Source: Zoogloea dura
GTDB lineage: Bacteria > Pseudomonadota > Gammaproteobacteria > Burkholderiales > Rhodocyclaceae
Assembly: GCF_012927165.1 (NCBI RefSeq)
Contig: NZ_JABBGA010000003.1
Coordinates: forward strand, 248,001 to 312,000
Reading direction: 5' to 3'
Length of the DNA: 64,000 nt
In this document: piece by piece, positions 55,840 to 64,000 of the stretch
How the letters are laid out: each line of letters starts with the position of its first letter
Position numbering within the stretch: the stretch's first letter is position 1
Program-made: the position numbers and the translations under genes
Notes under the pieces: generated by a model
Seen by the model: the letters and a program-made list of their open reading frames with translations, nothing else
What the model was told of the DNA's origin: nothing
Databases searched by the model: none

Positions 55840-57666
55840 TTATTTCGGAGCGTAGCGTACGCCGAAGAAGACGTTCGCGCCGGCCGTCTGGAAGCCGCGG
55901 ACGGTCTCGTACTGCTTGTCGAGCAGGTTGTTGGCGCGCGCCTCGAGCGCCCATTCATGCGTGACCGCGTACTTGGCGAAGGCGTTCAGGATGCCGTAGC
56001 CACCCATCGGGTTGATCTCGGCGGCCCGGTCGTAGCGGCCACCGGCACCCTGCCATTCGGCGCCCACGGTGAGGGCCTGGAAGCGCCGCGTGACGGCGAG
56101 GTTGGCGGTCTTGTTGGCACGCCGCTGGAGGCGCTTGTCGGTGTCCAGGTCCTTGGGGTCGAGGAAGTCGATGCTGCCGTTCAGGTCGAAGCCGGCCAAC
56201 TGGCCGCCGTAGCCCAGGCTGATGCCTTCCAGGCGCGCATTGGCGATGTTCTGGGGGATGAAGTTCTGGTCGTTGGCGATCAGGTTGCTGATGCGGTTGC
56301 GGTAGTAGGTGGCGCTCAGGCTATGCCCGGCCTTCTCCCACAGCAGGCCGATCTCCTTGTTGTAGGCGCTCTCGGGCTTGAGGTTGGGGTTGCCGAAGCC
56401 CGGGTAGTAGAGCTCGTTGAAGGTGGGGGCGCGGAAGGCCGAACCGACGCTGCCCTGGACCCGCAGGCTGGGCAGGATCTGGTAGCCATAGCCGGCGTAG
56501 CCGGTGGTCTTGCCGCCGTACTGGCTGTTGTCGTCGTGGCGGGCGTTGAGCTGGACCTTGTGGGCGCCGAAGCTGGCCGTCCAGCCCAGCAGGGCCGAGT
56601 TGACGGTGCGGCCGACGTCGAAGGTGCCTTCATTGACGGCCTTCTGGTGCAGGTTCTCGAAAGCGGCCAGCAGGGTGCCGACGGGCAGGCCGATGTCGTT
56701 CTGCCACATCAGCTGATCCTGGGTGGTCTTGATCGTCGCGCCATTGGGGGCGTAGGACGCGAAGTTCCGGGCGTCGTCGATGGACTGGCCGAAGCGCAGG
56801 GTGCTGGTCCAGTTGTCGAGCAGGCGGTTGCGGCTGAAGACGTTCCAGGCGCTGGTGACGTTATTGGCGTAGTTGTCGAAGCCGGCGCCGGAGTCGTAGT
56901 GGTTGCGCGACTCGGCATACAGCACGGTGGCGCCCAGCTCGTGGCCGGCGGCCGGGCGGTAGCTCAGGTTGCCCGAGAAGCTGCTGTTGCGGTACGGGTC
57001 CTTGTCGCCGTTGTAATAGAAGGGCTGCTTGGCCTTGCTGTAGATGGCGCTGTAGCTCTTGCTCTCGGTGTAGGCGCCACGCAGGCTGTAGGACAGCTTC
57101 TCGGTGCCGCCGTACACGCCGGCCGCCACATCCTGGGTGCCGTAGCTGCCGGCGCCGAGGTAGGCGTCCACCTTCGGTGCGCCGCTGCCCTTCTTGGTGA
57201 ACACCTGGATCACGCCGCCGATGGCGTCGGAGCCATACAGGGCCGAGGCGGGGCCACGCACGATCTCGATGCGTTCGATCTGCGACAGGGGAATGTCCTG
57301 CCAGGCCGCGGTGCCGAGGGTGGCGGAGCCGACGCGCATGCCGTCCACCAGCAACAGGCTCTGCTTGCTGCTGGTGCCGCGGATGAAGACGTCGGTGGCC
57401 TTGCCCGGGCCGCCACTGTTGCTCATCTGGATGCCCGGCTGGCGGGACAGCAGGTCGGGCAGCGAGAAGCTGGGGCCGGCCCGTTCGATCTGCTCGCGCT
57501 CGATCACGGTGATGTCGGCCAGGGCTTCATCGGCGCGTTGGGTCTGACGGGTGGCGGTGACCACCACGGTGGGCTGTTCGGCCGGTGCGGCGAAGGCGGG
57601 AAGGGCAAAGCCGAAGGGGAATGCGGCAGCGACCGCAAAGGCGGTGGCGGAAAGGCGGATGGTCAT
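55840..57666 (-). CDS. btuB: BtuB-like TonB-dependent cobalamin receptor
   Basis: A 608-residue outer-membrane receptor. The signal peptide (FAVAAAFPFGFALPAFAA) is followed by the TonB box TVVVTATR, the plug domain (DLLSRQPGIQMSN, DVFIRGTSSKQSLLLVDGMRV, IPLSQIERIEIVRGPASALYGSDAIGGVIQVFTKK) and a beta barrel ending in FFGVRYAPK. The riboswitch upstream strongly supports cobalamin as ligand. First gene of the reverse-strand operon with btuC, btuD, cobO. Confidence 0.95.
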   Translation of the reverse strand: MTIRLSATAFAVAAAFPFGFALPAFAAPAEQPTVVVTATRQTQRADEALADITVIEREQIERAGPSFSLPDLLSRQPGIQMSNSGGPGKATDVFIRGTSSKQSLLLVDGMRVGSATLGTAAWQDIPLSQIERIEIVRGPASALYGSDAIGGVIQVFTKKGSGAPKVDAYLGAGSYGTQDVAAGVYGGTEKLSYSLRGAYTESKSYSAIYSKAKQPFYYNGDKDPYRNSSFSGNLSYRPAAGHELGATVLYAESRNHYDSGAGFDNYANNVTSAWNVFSRNRLLDNWTSTLRFGQSIDDARNFASYAPNGATIKTTQDQLMWQNDIGLPVGTLLAAFENLHQKAVNEGTFDVGRTVNSALLGWTASFGAHKVQLNARHDDNSQYGGKTTGYAGYGYQILPSLRVQGSVGSAFRAPTFNELYYPGFGNPNLKPESAYNKEIGLLWEKAGHSLSATYYRNRISNLIANDQNFIPQNIANARLEGISLGYGGQLAGFDLNGSIDFLDPKDLDTDKRLQRRANKTANLAVTRRFQALTVGAEWQGAGGRYDRAAEINPMGGYGILNAFAKYAVTHEWALEARANNLLDKQYETVRGFQTAGANVFFGVRYAPK

Positions 57667-58154
57667 CGAAGGGGTCTCCCTGGCCCGGTGGCGTCCCCGC
57701 CGCCGGGTGGATTGCGTATGGAGGCGCCGGGGGAGAGGGGGAGAGAGAGGGAGAAAGGCCTGGAGGACACACCATGACCGCGCTCGTCGCCACCACCCCG
57801 TGGCACTTCCGCTTTCGTGTGGTCAAGGCCGGTATCCGGGCTCACAAGCTGTGCCGGTGCGGCAAATGCCGGACCGGACGCGGTGGGTCGCCTTCCCAGG
57901 CCTGAGGCCCAGTGGCGGAGTGACTCACCTTGCGCTTGCTTACCGTTGCGGGGGCAGCACAGGTATTGCGGCTTCGAAGACGGAGCACGCTCACCTGTTT
58001 CCCGTTTAACTCCTGGGCCGGAAAGCCCGTGGAGCACCTGGAGCACGTTTGCCTGCCGCGAAATGCTCCGCTGGCAGACAGGCTGCGATAATACCACCAA
58101 AATCATGGACTTCCATGAATTGGTTAACGTGCACGGAACTTGTGAAAGCCCCTT
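57667..58154. other. divergent intergenic region between btuB and cobU
   Basis: 488 bases with no accepted gene. The middle is the riboswitch; 58021-58154 should hold the promoters of both operons, but no strong -35/-10 pair stands out. A small forward frame at 57774-57905 is discussed among the findings. Confidence 0.7.
57860..58020 (-). ncRNA. cobalamin riboswitch in the btuB leader
   Basis: On the reverse strand the conserved core elements appear in order: GGGAAACAGGTG (58003-57992), GCTGCCCCCGCAACGGTAAG (57958-57939), GCCACTG (57916-57910), and GGGAAGGCG (57897-57889). The remaining leader to btuB is about 220 bases. With bound B12 the element would repress the uptake operon. The ends are approximate. 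Confidence 0.93.
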
Positions 58155-58700
58155 ATGCCTTGTGAATTGATACTGGGCGGCGCCCGTTCGGGCAAGAGCC
58201 GTCATGCCGAGAGCCTGGCCGGTGCGGCGGGACTGGCGGTCTGCGTGATCGTCACCGCAGAGCCGCTGGACGAAGAGATGGCGGCCCGCATCGCCCGCCA
58301 CCAGGCCGATCGTCCTGCCGGCTGGCAGGTGGTCGAGTCGCCCCGGGGGCTGGCCCGGACGCTCGCCCGGGAAGCCCGGGCGGATCGCTGCGTGATCGTG
58401 GATTGCCTCACTCTGTGGCTTGCCAATCTGCTGGAGGGCGCCGAGACCCTGCCTCCCGGCGTGGGCGGCGAAGGCCTGCCACAGCTGCTGGAGGAACGTG
58501 CGGCCCTGCTCGAGCTGATCCCCTCGCTGCCGGGCCGGGTGATCTTCGTGGCCAACGAGGTCGGCCTCGGTCTGGTACCCGAAACCGCGCTGGGCCGCCT
58601 GTTCCGCGACGAGGCGGGGCGGCTCAACCAGGCGGTGGCGGCGGCCTGCCCGCGGGTGACCTTCGTGGCTGCCGGCCTTCCCCTGGTGCTGAAGGGATAG
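58155..58700 (+). CDS. cobU: CobU, adenosylcobinamide kinase/guanylyltransferase
   Basis: A 181-residue enzyme that phosphorylates adenosylcobinamide and then transfers GMP to it, activating the corrin ring for lower-ligand attachment. P-loop LILGGARSGKSRHAESLA, VDCLTLWLANLL and FVANEVGLGLVPE are family motifs. It heads the forward-strand cobU-cobT-cobS-cobC group. Start ATG 58155 has only a weak ribosome-binding site. Confidence 0.95.
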   Translation: MPCELILGGARSGKSRHAESLAGAAGLAVCVIVTAEPLDEEMAARIARHQADRPAGWQVVESPRGLARTLAREARADRCVIVDCLTLWLANLLEGAETLPPGVGGEGLPQLLEERAALLELIPSLPGRVIFVANEVGLGLVPETALGRLFRDEAGRLNQAVAAACPRVTFVAAGLPLVLKG

Positions 58701-58823
58701 GTTACAGATCGTGTCGTTGGAACTAAATCACATGGACGCCATGGTGTAGTTCATGGCGATGACGGGGCTGGGCGCGGAGGGTGAACGCGAGATACAAAAA
58801 GTCAGATTCAGGGAGCCCTACGC

Positions 58824-59117
58824 ATGAACACCCAGCGCCTCGCCAGCCATATCGGCCAGCCTTGCCGGATCGTCCTGCCTGCCACCGCAGGCGCCACCTG
58901 GTATATCGATCCGGCTGGTGCGCCGGTGCGGGTCAGCCTCGAGCAGACCGGTGGCACGCGTCGGGACGGCCAGCAGACTTTCGTGCTGGTGGGCGAACTC
59001 CCCGGCAATCACGAACTGCATTTCGTCCTCAAGCGCGCCTGGGAGACCCGCGTCCGCAGCAGCCATCGCGTGGTCCTCCACGTTCAGCCGTCAGGGCGCC
59101 GGGCCCGCGCCAACTAA
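58824..59117 (+). CDS. small protein resembling chagasin-type (I42) protease inhibitors
   Basis: A 97-residue protein without signal peptide. Its later half GGTRRDGQQTFVLVGELPGNHELHFVLKRAWET resembles the chagasin/I42 inhibitor layout: a GG loop, a beta strand, a turn, then an R/K-x-W/P loop (here KRAWE) before a last strand (HRVVLHVQ). The first inhibitory loop (NPTTGY in the family) is not evident. So this may be a divergent inhibitor-like domain with another function. It sits between cobU and cobT, on the same strand, with GGGAG upstream of ATG 58824. Confidence 0.5.
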   Translation: MNTQRLASHIGQPCRIVLPATAGATWYIDPAGAPVRVSLEQTGGTRRDGQQTFVLVGELPGNHELHFVLKRAWETRVRSSHRVVLHVQPSGRRARAN

Positions 59118-59225
59118 GGCTTTCCTCGGTTTCAGGGTGCCCTTTCCGGCGCCCCGCGCAGCCCGGGTGGGCTTGTGTTTGCTGCGTCCGCACCCTAGCA
59201 TCCGCGGCCTCGACACCGTCTGCAG

Positions 59226-60272
59226 ATGCCCTTTCCCATGTCTTTCGCCATCGCCCGCCCCGATCAGAACCTGGCCGCTGACCTGCAGCGACGCATCGAC
59301 GCCAAGACCAAGCCGCTCGGCGCGCTCGGCCGTCTCGAGGCCCTGGCGCTGCAGATCGGCCTGGTCCAGCAGAGCCTGTCCCCGACCCTGCAGCAGCCCC
59401 ACATGCTGGTCTTTGCGGGCGACCACGGGGCGGCGAAGGCGGGTGTGTCGGCCTATCCCCAGGACGTGACCTGGCAGATGGTGGAGAACTTCCTGGCCGG
59501 TGGGGCGGCGATCAACGTGTTCGCCCGCCAGATGGGCATGGCCTTGTCGGTGATCGATGCCGGGGTGGTCCATGATTTCGGCGAACGTGCCGGCCTGGTG
59601 TCGGCCAAGATCGCCGCCGGGACGGCCAATTACCTCGAAGAGCCGGCCATGGATGCGGCGCAGCGCGACCAGGCCCTGGCCCGCGGGCACGCGCTGGCCA
59701 GCGGGCTGGCGCGCCAGGGATGCAATGTGATGGGTTTCGGCGAGATGGGCATAGGCAACACCGCCGCGGCTTCGCTGCTGACCCATTGCCTGAGCGGTGT
59801 CGACCTGGACAGCGTGATCGGCCGGGGAACGGGGCTCGACGATGCCGGCCTGGCCCGCAAGCGCGAGCTGCTGGCTCGCGCCGTGGCCCGCGGCGGCCGT
59901 CCGGCGGACCCGCTCGAGGCGCTGGCCCAGTACGGGGGCTTCGAGATCGCCATGATGGCGGGGGCCATGATCGGCGCGGCGCAGGCCGGCTGCCTGCTGC
60001 TGATCGATGGCTTCATCGTCACCAGCGCGCTGCTGGTGGCCCATGCCCTCAGCCCGGAGATCCTCGACTATTGCGTGTTTGCGCATCGCTCCCACGAGCA
60101 GGGTCATGCGGTGCAGCTTGCCCACCTGCGGGCCGAACCGTTGGTCGAGCTCGACCTGCGCCTGGGCGAAGGCACCGGCGCTGCGCTGGTCTATCCCCTG
60201 GTCCAGGCCGCGGTGAACTTCCTCAACGAGATGGCCAGCTTCGAGTCGGCCGGCGTCAGCGGCAAGGCCTGA
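59226..60272 (+). CDS. cobT: CobT, nicotinate-nucleotide-dimethylbenzimidazole phosphoribosyltransferase
   Basis: A 348-residue enzyme that makes alpha-ribazole phosphate, the B12 lower ligand. Motifs: [60 protein letters not shown] and, near the end, [15 protein letters not shown] with the catalytic glutamate. The start could be ATG 59226 or the in-frame ATG 59238 (MSFAIA). Precedes cobS by 24 bases. Confidence 0.96.
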   Translation: MPFPMSFAIARPDQNLAADLQRRIDAKTKPLGALGRLEALALQIGLVQQSLSPTLQQPHMLVFAGDHGAAKAGVSAYPQDVTWQMVENFLAGGAAINVFARQMGMALSVIDAGVVHDFGERAGLVSAKIAAGTANYLEEPAMDAAQRDQALARGHALASGLARQGCNVMGFGEMGIGNTAAASLLTHCLSGVDLDSVIGRGTGLDDAGLARKRELLARAVARGGRPADPLEALAQYGGFEIAMMAGAMIGAAQAGCLLLIDGFIVTSALLVAHALSPEILDYCVFAHRSHEQGHAVQLAHLRAEPLVELDLRLGEGTGAALVYPLVQAAVNFLNEMASFESAGVSGKA

Positions 60273-60296
60273 GCGCCCAGGTCGGCGACCTCTACC

Positions 60297-61070
60297 GTGA
60301 TCCGTTCCCAGCTCGAGCTCTTCTTCATCGCCCTCGGCTTCTTCAGCCGCCTGCCGGTGCCCGGCTGGGTCGAGTTCAGCCCGGACAAGCTGGGCCGGGC
60401 TGCCCGCTTCCTGCCGCTGGTGGGGTGGCTGATTGCGGCCATCGGTGCGGCCGTGTTCTGGCTGATGGTGCAGGTCCTGCCGGTGGAGCTGGCGGTGGTG
60501 TTGTCGATGGCTGCCACGATCCGCGCCACCGGTGCCTTCCATGAAGACGGCTGGGCCGACACCTGCGATGGCCTGGGAGGTGGCTGGACCCGGGAGCAGG
60601 TGCTGCAGATCATGAAGGACTCGCGCATCGGCAGCTACGGGGCCATCGGCCTGGTGCTGATGCTGCTGGCCAAGTACCTGGTGCTGAGCGCGCTCGGGGC
60701 CGACGAGGACTACCCGGTGCTGGCCGCCCTGCTGGTGGCCCATCCTCTCTCCCGCCTCGCGGCGGTGAGCATCATGGCCGTGCTGGACTACGCCCGGACC
60801 GACAACAGTGCCAAGTCGGGCCCGGTGGCACGTCGCCCGGATGCCGGCGAGCTCGGCATCGCCACCCTGGCCGGGGTGCTGCCCCTGCTGCTGCTGCCGG
60901 GGACTGCGGCGCTGGCCGCCCTGGGGCTGAGCGTGGTGGTCGTGCTGATGGCCCTGCGGACCTTCGCGCGGCGCTTGGGCGGCTACACCGGGGATGCCCT
61001 GGGGGCGGTCCAGCAGCTGTCGGAAATCGCCATCTACCTGGGAGTCCTCGCCGCATGGAGCTCTACCTGA
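60297..61070 (+). CDS. cobS: CobS, cobalamin synthase
   Basis: A 257-residue membrane enzyme joining adenosylcobinamide-GDP and alpha-ribazole (phosphate). Family signature: FFSRLPVP, then [18 protein letters not shown] with the acidic metal-binding residues, [21 protein letters not shown], and C-terminal [24 protein letters not shown]. Several hydrophobic helices. GTG start at 60297. It overlaps cobC by 16 bases. Confidence 0.96.
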   Translation: MIRSQLELFFIALGFFSRLPVPGWVEFSPDKLGRAARFLPLVGWLIAAIGAAVFWLMVQVLPVELAVVLSMAATIRATGAFHEDGWADTCDGLGGGWTREQVLQIMKDSRIGSYGAIGLVLMLLAKYLVLSALGADEDYPVLAALLVAHPLSRLAAVSIMAVLDYARTDNSAKSGPVARRPDAGELGIATLAGVLPLLLLPGTAALAALGLSVVVVLMALRTFARRLGGYTGDALGAVQQLSEIAIYLGVLAAWSST

Positions 61071-61636
61071 TCCGTCACCCCCGGCCCGCCGTGGCGCCGG
61101 GGATCTGCTACGGCCAGACCGATCTCGGGCTGGCCGAGTCCGCCACGGAGGTCGCCCGGCGCCTGCTGCCGCTGCTGCCTTCCGCCTTCGCCCTGCATGC
61201 CAGCCCGCTGACCCGGGCCCGCCTGCTGGCCGAGGCCCTGGGGATACCCCGGCTCGATCCGCGCCTTAAGGAGATCCACTTTGGCGAATGGGAGGGGCGC
61301 AGCTTCGAGGACATCGGCCAGACCGCCCTGGATGCCTGGGTGGCCTCGCCCCTGGATTTTTCGCCCCCGGGCGGTGAGTCGCCCCGCGCCATGGCGGCGC
61401 GGGTACTGGACTTCGTGGCAACCCTGCGTGACGAGGCGCCCGCCGCGGCCGTGGTGGTGGCCCATGGTGGCCCGCTGCGGGCCATCGCCGGGCACCTGCT
61501 GGGCCTGCCGCCGGAGCGCTGGCTTGGGCTCGACTTCGCCTGCGGCGAGGTGTCCCGCCTCGATCTGCACGACTGGGGCACCGTGCTGCGCTGGTTCAAC
61601 CGGCGGGACGCGGGCAGCGCCGCATCCGGCGCCTGA
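61055..61636 (+). CDS. cobC: CobC-type alpha-ribazole phosphatase (histidine phosphatase)
   Basis: A 193-residue phosphoglycerate-mutase-like phosphatase. The catalytic RHPRP motif (LIRHPRP, usually RHG) contains the phosphorylated histidine, and [19 protein letters not shown] holds the second histidine. Its overlap with cobS suggests it removes the phosphate from alpha-ribazole phosphate or adenosylcobalamin phosphate, as CobC does. Confidence 0.88.
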   Translation: MELYLIRHPRPAVAPGICYGQTDLGLAESATEVARRLLPLLPSAFALHASPLTRARLLAEALGIPRLDPRLKEIHFGEWEGRSFEDIGQTALDAWVASPLDFSPPGGESPRAMAARVLDFVATLRDEAPAAAVVVAHGGPLRAIAGHLLGLPPERWLGLDFACGEVSRLDLHDWGTVLRWFNRRDAGSAASGA

Positions 61637-61693
61637 TTGCGGCGCCGGACTCTCCGGTAGACTGCGGGCCTTCAAAGTGATCGGCCCGACACC

Positions 61694-62548
61694 ATGGAGC
61701 ACTTTCTCGCCGACGATGGCGAAAGAATCCATCTCCGCATCTCCGGCCAGGGGCGGCCCCTGGTGCTGCTGCATGGCTGGACCTCGACCCACCGGGACTG
61801 GACTCCCTTCATGCCGGCCCTGGAAGCGGGCTGCCGTGTCTTCCGCTGGGATGCCCGCGGCCACGGCGGCCATGCCCCCCGGAGCGCGGCGGTGCCGACC
61901 GTGGCGCGCATGGCCCGCGACCTGCACAACCTCATCCGCCATTACGGGCTGCAGGATGTGGCGATCGCCGGCCATTCGATGGGTGCCCTGACGCTCTGGC
62001 AATACCTGCGGGACTGGGGCGAGGAGGGCTTGTCCCACCTGGCCTTCATCGACCAGTCGCCACGCCTGTTGACGGACACTGGCTGGCGGTTCGGCATCTA
62101 CGGCGATTTCGATGCCCACCGCAATGCCATTTTCATGGACGAGCTGGGGAAGGACCTGGCCGAGGCGGTGCTGCGCCTCGCCGCCTTCGGCAACAATGCC
62201 CGGGCCCGCGACAAATACCTGGAGAACGGTGCCGGCATCCAGCTCGCCCGCCAGCGTCTGGGCGCCCTCGATCCGCAGCCGCTGATCGACTGCTGGGCCA
62301 GCCTGACGGCGGCGGATTATCGGGATGTGCTGCAAACGATTACCCTTCCGAGTTTTCTCGTCTATGGTGACGAGAGTAATTTCTACTCGGTGGACACGGC
62401 GCGCCATGTGGCGGGCCAGATTGCCGGATCCCGGCTGCAGTTATATGCGGGACAGGACCATGCCCCCCATCTGGGCGAGCGCGAACGCTTCATCCGGGAA
62501 TTGAGTGCATTCCTTGGCCTGTGCGGCGCTGCTGCCGGCCGCCCGTAG
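61694..62548 (+). CDS. alpha/beta hydrolase
   Basis: A 284-residue alpha/beta-fold hydrolase. The oxyanion motif is LVLLHGWTSTHRDW, the nucleophile elbow GHSMGAL, the acid likely in VYGDESNFYSV and the histidine in GQDHAPHLGERERF. Substrate unknown; possibly an esterase or C-C hydrolase. It follows cobC by 57 bases on the same strand but has no known B12 role. Confidence 0.86.
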   Translation: MEHFLADDGERIHLRISGQGRPLVLLHGWTSTHRDWTPFMPALEAGCRVFRWDARGHGGHAPRSAAVPTVARMARDLHNLIRHYGLQDVAIAGHSMGALTLWQYLRDWGEEGLSHLAFIDQSPRLLTDTGWRFGIYGDFDAHRNAIFMDELGKDLAEAVLRLAAFGNNARARDKYLENGAGIQLARQRLGALDPQPLIDCWASLTAADYRDVLQTITLPSFLVYGDESNFYSVDTARHVAGQIAGSRLQLYAGQDHAPHLGERERFIRELSAFLGLCGAAAGRP

Positions 62549-62672
62549 AATGGGTCAAGAATCGTGAAGCTCCCCCTGTGTGCAATGTCGAGGTGTTACG
62601 GTAATGCTCTCGAAGTGATCAACGATGACTTTCCCGCGGTCGGTCCGGCCGTGGCCGTGCAGGGAGTAAGGA

Positions 62673-63107
62673 ATGGCGGGATTCAACATGGTCCGTTTGC
62701 AGCGCGCATTGCTGGGGCTGGGTGCGTTGATTGTGGTCGGTCTATGGACCGCCGAGGAAATCGGCATCCTCCATGTCGCCGCTCCCCAGCAAGGCAGCGC
62801 CTCACTGCCGGTGCTGCCGCCTCCGCCGGGGCTGGTATTGCAGGCCACCATCCCGGCCAGCGGTGCGGCGCCGGGCATGGCCATCCTGGCCGATGGCAAC
62901 CACCCGCCCGTGCTGGTGCCTGAAGGCGCGGCCTTCAACGACGATCTGCGCGTCGACCGGGTGCTCAACGACAGGGTTGTCCTGCGTCATCGTGGGCTGG
63001 ATGCTCCCATGGTCCTCATCGCCGGCGCCGTGCCGGTACCGGCGATCACGCCTGACGCGGCTCCTCGCCCCTCGCCGGCAGTGCCGGCCGTGCCTCCTGC
63101 ACGCTGA
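62673..63107 (+). CDS. small inner-membrane protein with GspC-like periplasmic segment
   Basis: A 144-residue protein with one N-terminal helix (ALLGLGALIVVGLWTAEE), a proline-rich linker (LPVLPPPPGLVLQATIPASG) and a segment AILADGNHPPVLVPEGAAFNDDLRVDRVLNDRVVLRHRG that resembles the HR domain of GspC/PilP-like secretion proteins (strand-D-strand-RVVLRRxG). The C terminus is Ala/Pro rich. No other secretion gene is adjacent. A GGGAG site precedes ATG 62673. Confidence 0.5.
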   Translation: MAGFNMVRLQRALLGLGALIVVGLWTAEEIGILHVAAPQQGSASLPVLPPPPGLVLQATIPASGAAPGMAILADGNHPPVLVPEGAAFNDDLRVDRVLNDRVVLRHRGLDAPMVLIAGAVPVPAITPDAAPRPSPAVPAVPPAR

Positions 63108-63205
63108 TCCGTCCGGCATCACGGATTTGGAGGCGGGTCGCGCCGATCCGCTTGCGGCGGCGGGCACTGCACCGCACAATTGGCCGTCATCTTCCGGGCC
63201 AAGCC

Positions 63206-63850
63206 ATGACCGACCCCGACGCCCATGCGACCCCTCCCGCCGATCTGCTGGCCTGTCACGACTGTGACCTGCTCCAGACCGAACCTGCGCTTGCGCCGGG
63301 CGAGACGGCGCGCTGCGCGCGGTGCAACGCAATCCTGGCCCGCAATCCGCCGGACAGCCTGGATCGCACCCTGGCGCTGACCTTCACCGCCGCCGTGCTG
63401 TACCTGATCGCCAACCTGTATCCCCTGGTGGGGCTCGAAATGCAGGGGCGGCGGGTCGAGGTGAGCCTGTTCGAGGCCGTCCATATCCTCTGGCGTGACG
63501 GCGTGGAGCCCGTGGCCGCGCTGGTCTTCGTGACCGCGCAGCTGTTTCCGGTGCTCGAGCTGAGCATGATCCTCGTCGTGCTGCTGCCACTGCGCCTGGG
63601 CCGGGTGTCGCCCCGTCTGGCAACCTTCTTCCGCCTGGTCCGCTCGGTGCAGCCGTGGGGCATGGTCGAGGTCTTCCTGCTGGGCATGCTGGTGTCGCTG
63701 GTCAAGCTGTCCCACCTGGCCACCGTCATCCTGGGCACGGCCTTCTGGGCCACCGCCGCCCTCATCGTGGTCCTCACCCTGGCGGCCCGCGCCTTCGATA
63801 CGCGCCTGCTGTGGCAGCTGGCGCCGGGCGACGAGGGGGCACGGCCTTGA
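63206..63850 (+). CDS. PqiA-family membrane protein
   Basis: A 214-residue member of the paraquat-inducible protein A (PqiA/YebS) family, half of the usual two-repeat protein. The N-terminal zinc ribbon LACHDCDLL...ARCARCNAIL is followed by four membrane helices (LALTFTAAVLYLIANLYPL and others) and the characteristic VSLFEAVHILWRDGVEPVAALVF. PqiA/YebS proteins work with MCE-domain PqiB/YebT in lipid transport across the periplasm. Start ATG 63206; its stop overlaps the next gene by 4 bases. Confidence 0.92.
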   Translation: MTDPDAHATPPADLLACHDCDLLQTEPALAPGETARCARCNAILARNPPDSLDRTLALTFTAAVLYLIANLYPLVGLEMQGRRVEVSLFEAVHILWRDGVEPVAALVFVTAQLFPVLELSMILVVLLPLRLGRVSPRLATFFRLVRSVQPWGMVEVFLLGMLVSLVKLSHLATVILGTAFWATAALIVVLTLAARAFDTRLLWQLAPGDEGARP

Positions 63851-64000
63851 CGCGGCAGGTCACCGCCCGTGAAGCGGGCCTGATGAGCTGCCATGTCTGC
63901 GGCCAGCTCGCGCGCAGCCCCCACGGGGCCGCGCAGCGTCTGCGCTGTCCGCGCTGCGGCGCGCCGCTGCACCTGCGCAAGCCGGCCAGCATCACCACCA
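63847..64000 (+). CDS. second PqiA-family protein, N-terminal part
   Basis: Cut by the right edge. TTG 63847 overlaps the previous stop (TTGA). The visible 51 codons contain a zinc ribbon with CHVC (residues ~15-18) and CPRC spaced like the previous gene, followed by HLRKPASI, which begins the membrane part. Together the two genes equal the two repeats of E. coli PqiA split into separate proteins. Confidence 0.82.
   Translation, partial: MTRQVTAREAGLMSCHVCGQLARSPHGAAQRLRCPRCGAPLHLRKPASITT

Noticed and set aside
55792-57777. A 661-codon forward frame antisense to btuB
   Set aside because: Valine/glycine-rich shadow; btuB carries all receptor motifs and the riboswitch in its leader.
58021-58154. 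A second cobalamin riboswitch for cobU on the forward strand
   Set aside because: None of the core motifs (GCTGCCCCCGCAA or GCCACTG) is present on that strand.

Overview
This window is chromosomal DNA from a high-GC betaproteobacterium, most likely a member of the Rhodocyclaceae (Azospira/Dechlorosoma-like). This is inferred from gene content, not from a marker gene: there is no rRNA or complete housekeeping phylogenetic marker other than the ATP synthase. Supporting points are the selenocysteine machinery beside a molybdenum cofactor gene, EarP with an EF-P carrying arginine at position 32, rhombosortase, and the ubiE/ubiJ ubiquinone genes. No phage, transposase, CRISPR array or rRNA was seen.

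Left part (1-21 kb). The window opens in the end of selA, followed by selB, the selenocysteine tRNA gene, a GcvH-like protein, a DsrE-like protein and mobA: a selenium/molybdenum block that normally serves a selenocysteine formate dehydrogenase, presumably just outside the left edge. Then come a glutathione transferase, a drug/metabolite exporter, a NYN-LOTUS putative RNA-processing protein, an orphan GspE/PilB-type ATPase, three small secreted proteins, a bacterial alpha-2-macroglobulin with its usual partner PBP1C (separated by a CPBP protease), a class V aminotransferase, a DUF1857 protein and a second EamA exporter.

Middle (21-40 kb). A 0.7 kb AT-rich intergenic region carries two similar AT-rich blocks and several DnaA-box-like sites; the sampled G/C strand bias changes sign here, so it is a candidate replication origin. 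To its right lie earP-efp, an alanine-rich lipoprotein, yaeQ and an exported Fe superoxide dismutase. A compact reverse-strand operon follows, with an Aas-like acyltransferase/acyl ligase, a lipoprotein with a GlyGly-CTERM-like tail, its rhombosortase, an exported amidohydrolase and an LplT-PlsC fusion. I regard this as the most interesting system in the window. A divergent ArsR-type regulator precedes the complete atpIBEFHAGDC operon.

Right part (40-64 kb). ubiJ-ubiE and a DUF971 gene sit on the reverse strand, then phoB-phoR behind a Pho-box-like site, a PilZ-like protein, a HIT protein, a class II glutamine amidotransferase, a Sir2 deacylase and a SWIM/SNF2 helicase. A ~615 bp nested inverted repeat lies in the following 1 kb non-coding gap. 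A cobalamin locus comes next: a riboswitch-controlled btuB-btuC-btuD-cobO transporter/adenosyltransferase operon on the reverse strand and, divergently, cobU, a chagasin-like gene, cobT, cobS and cobC, which together take up, adenosylate and assemble the lower ligand of B12. The window ends with an alpha/beta hydrolase, a GspC-like small protein and two PqiA-type membrane proteins, the second cut by the right edge.
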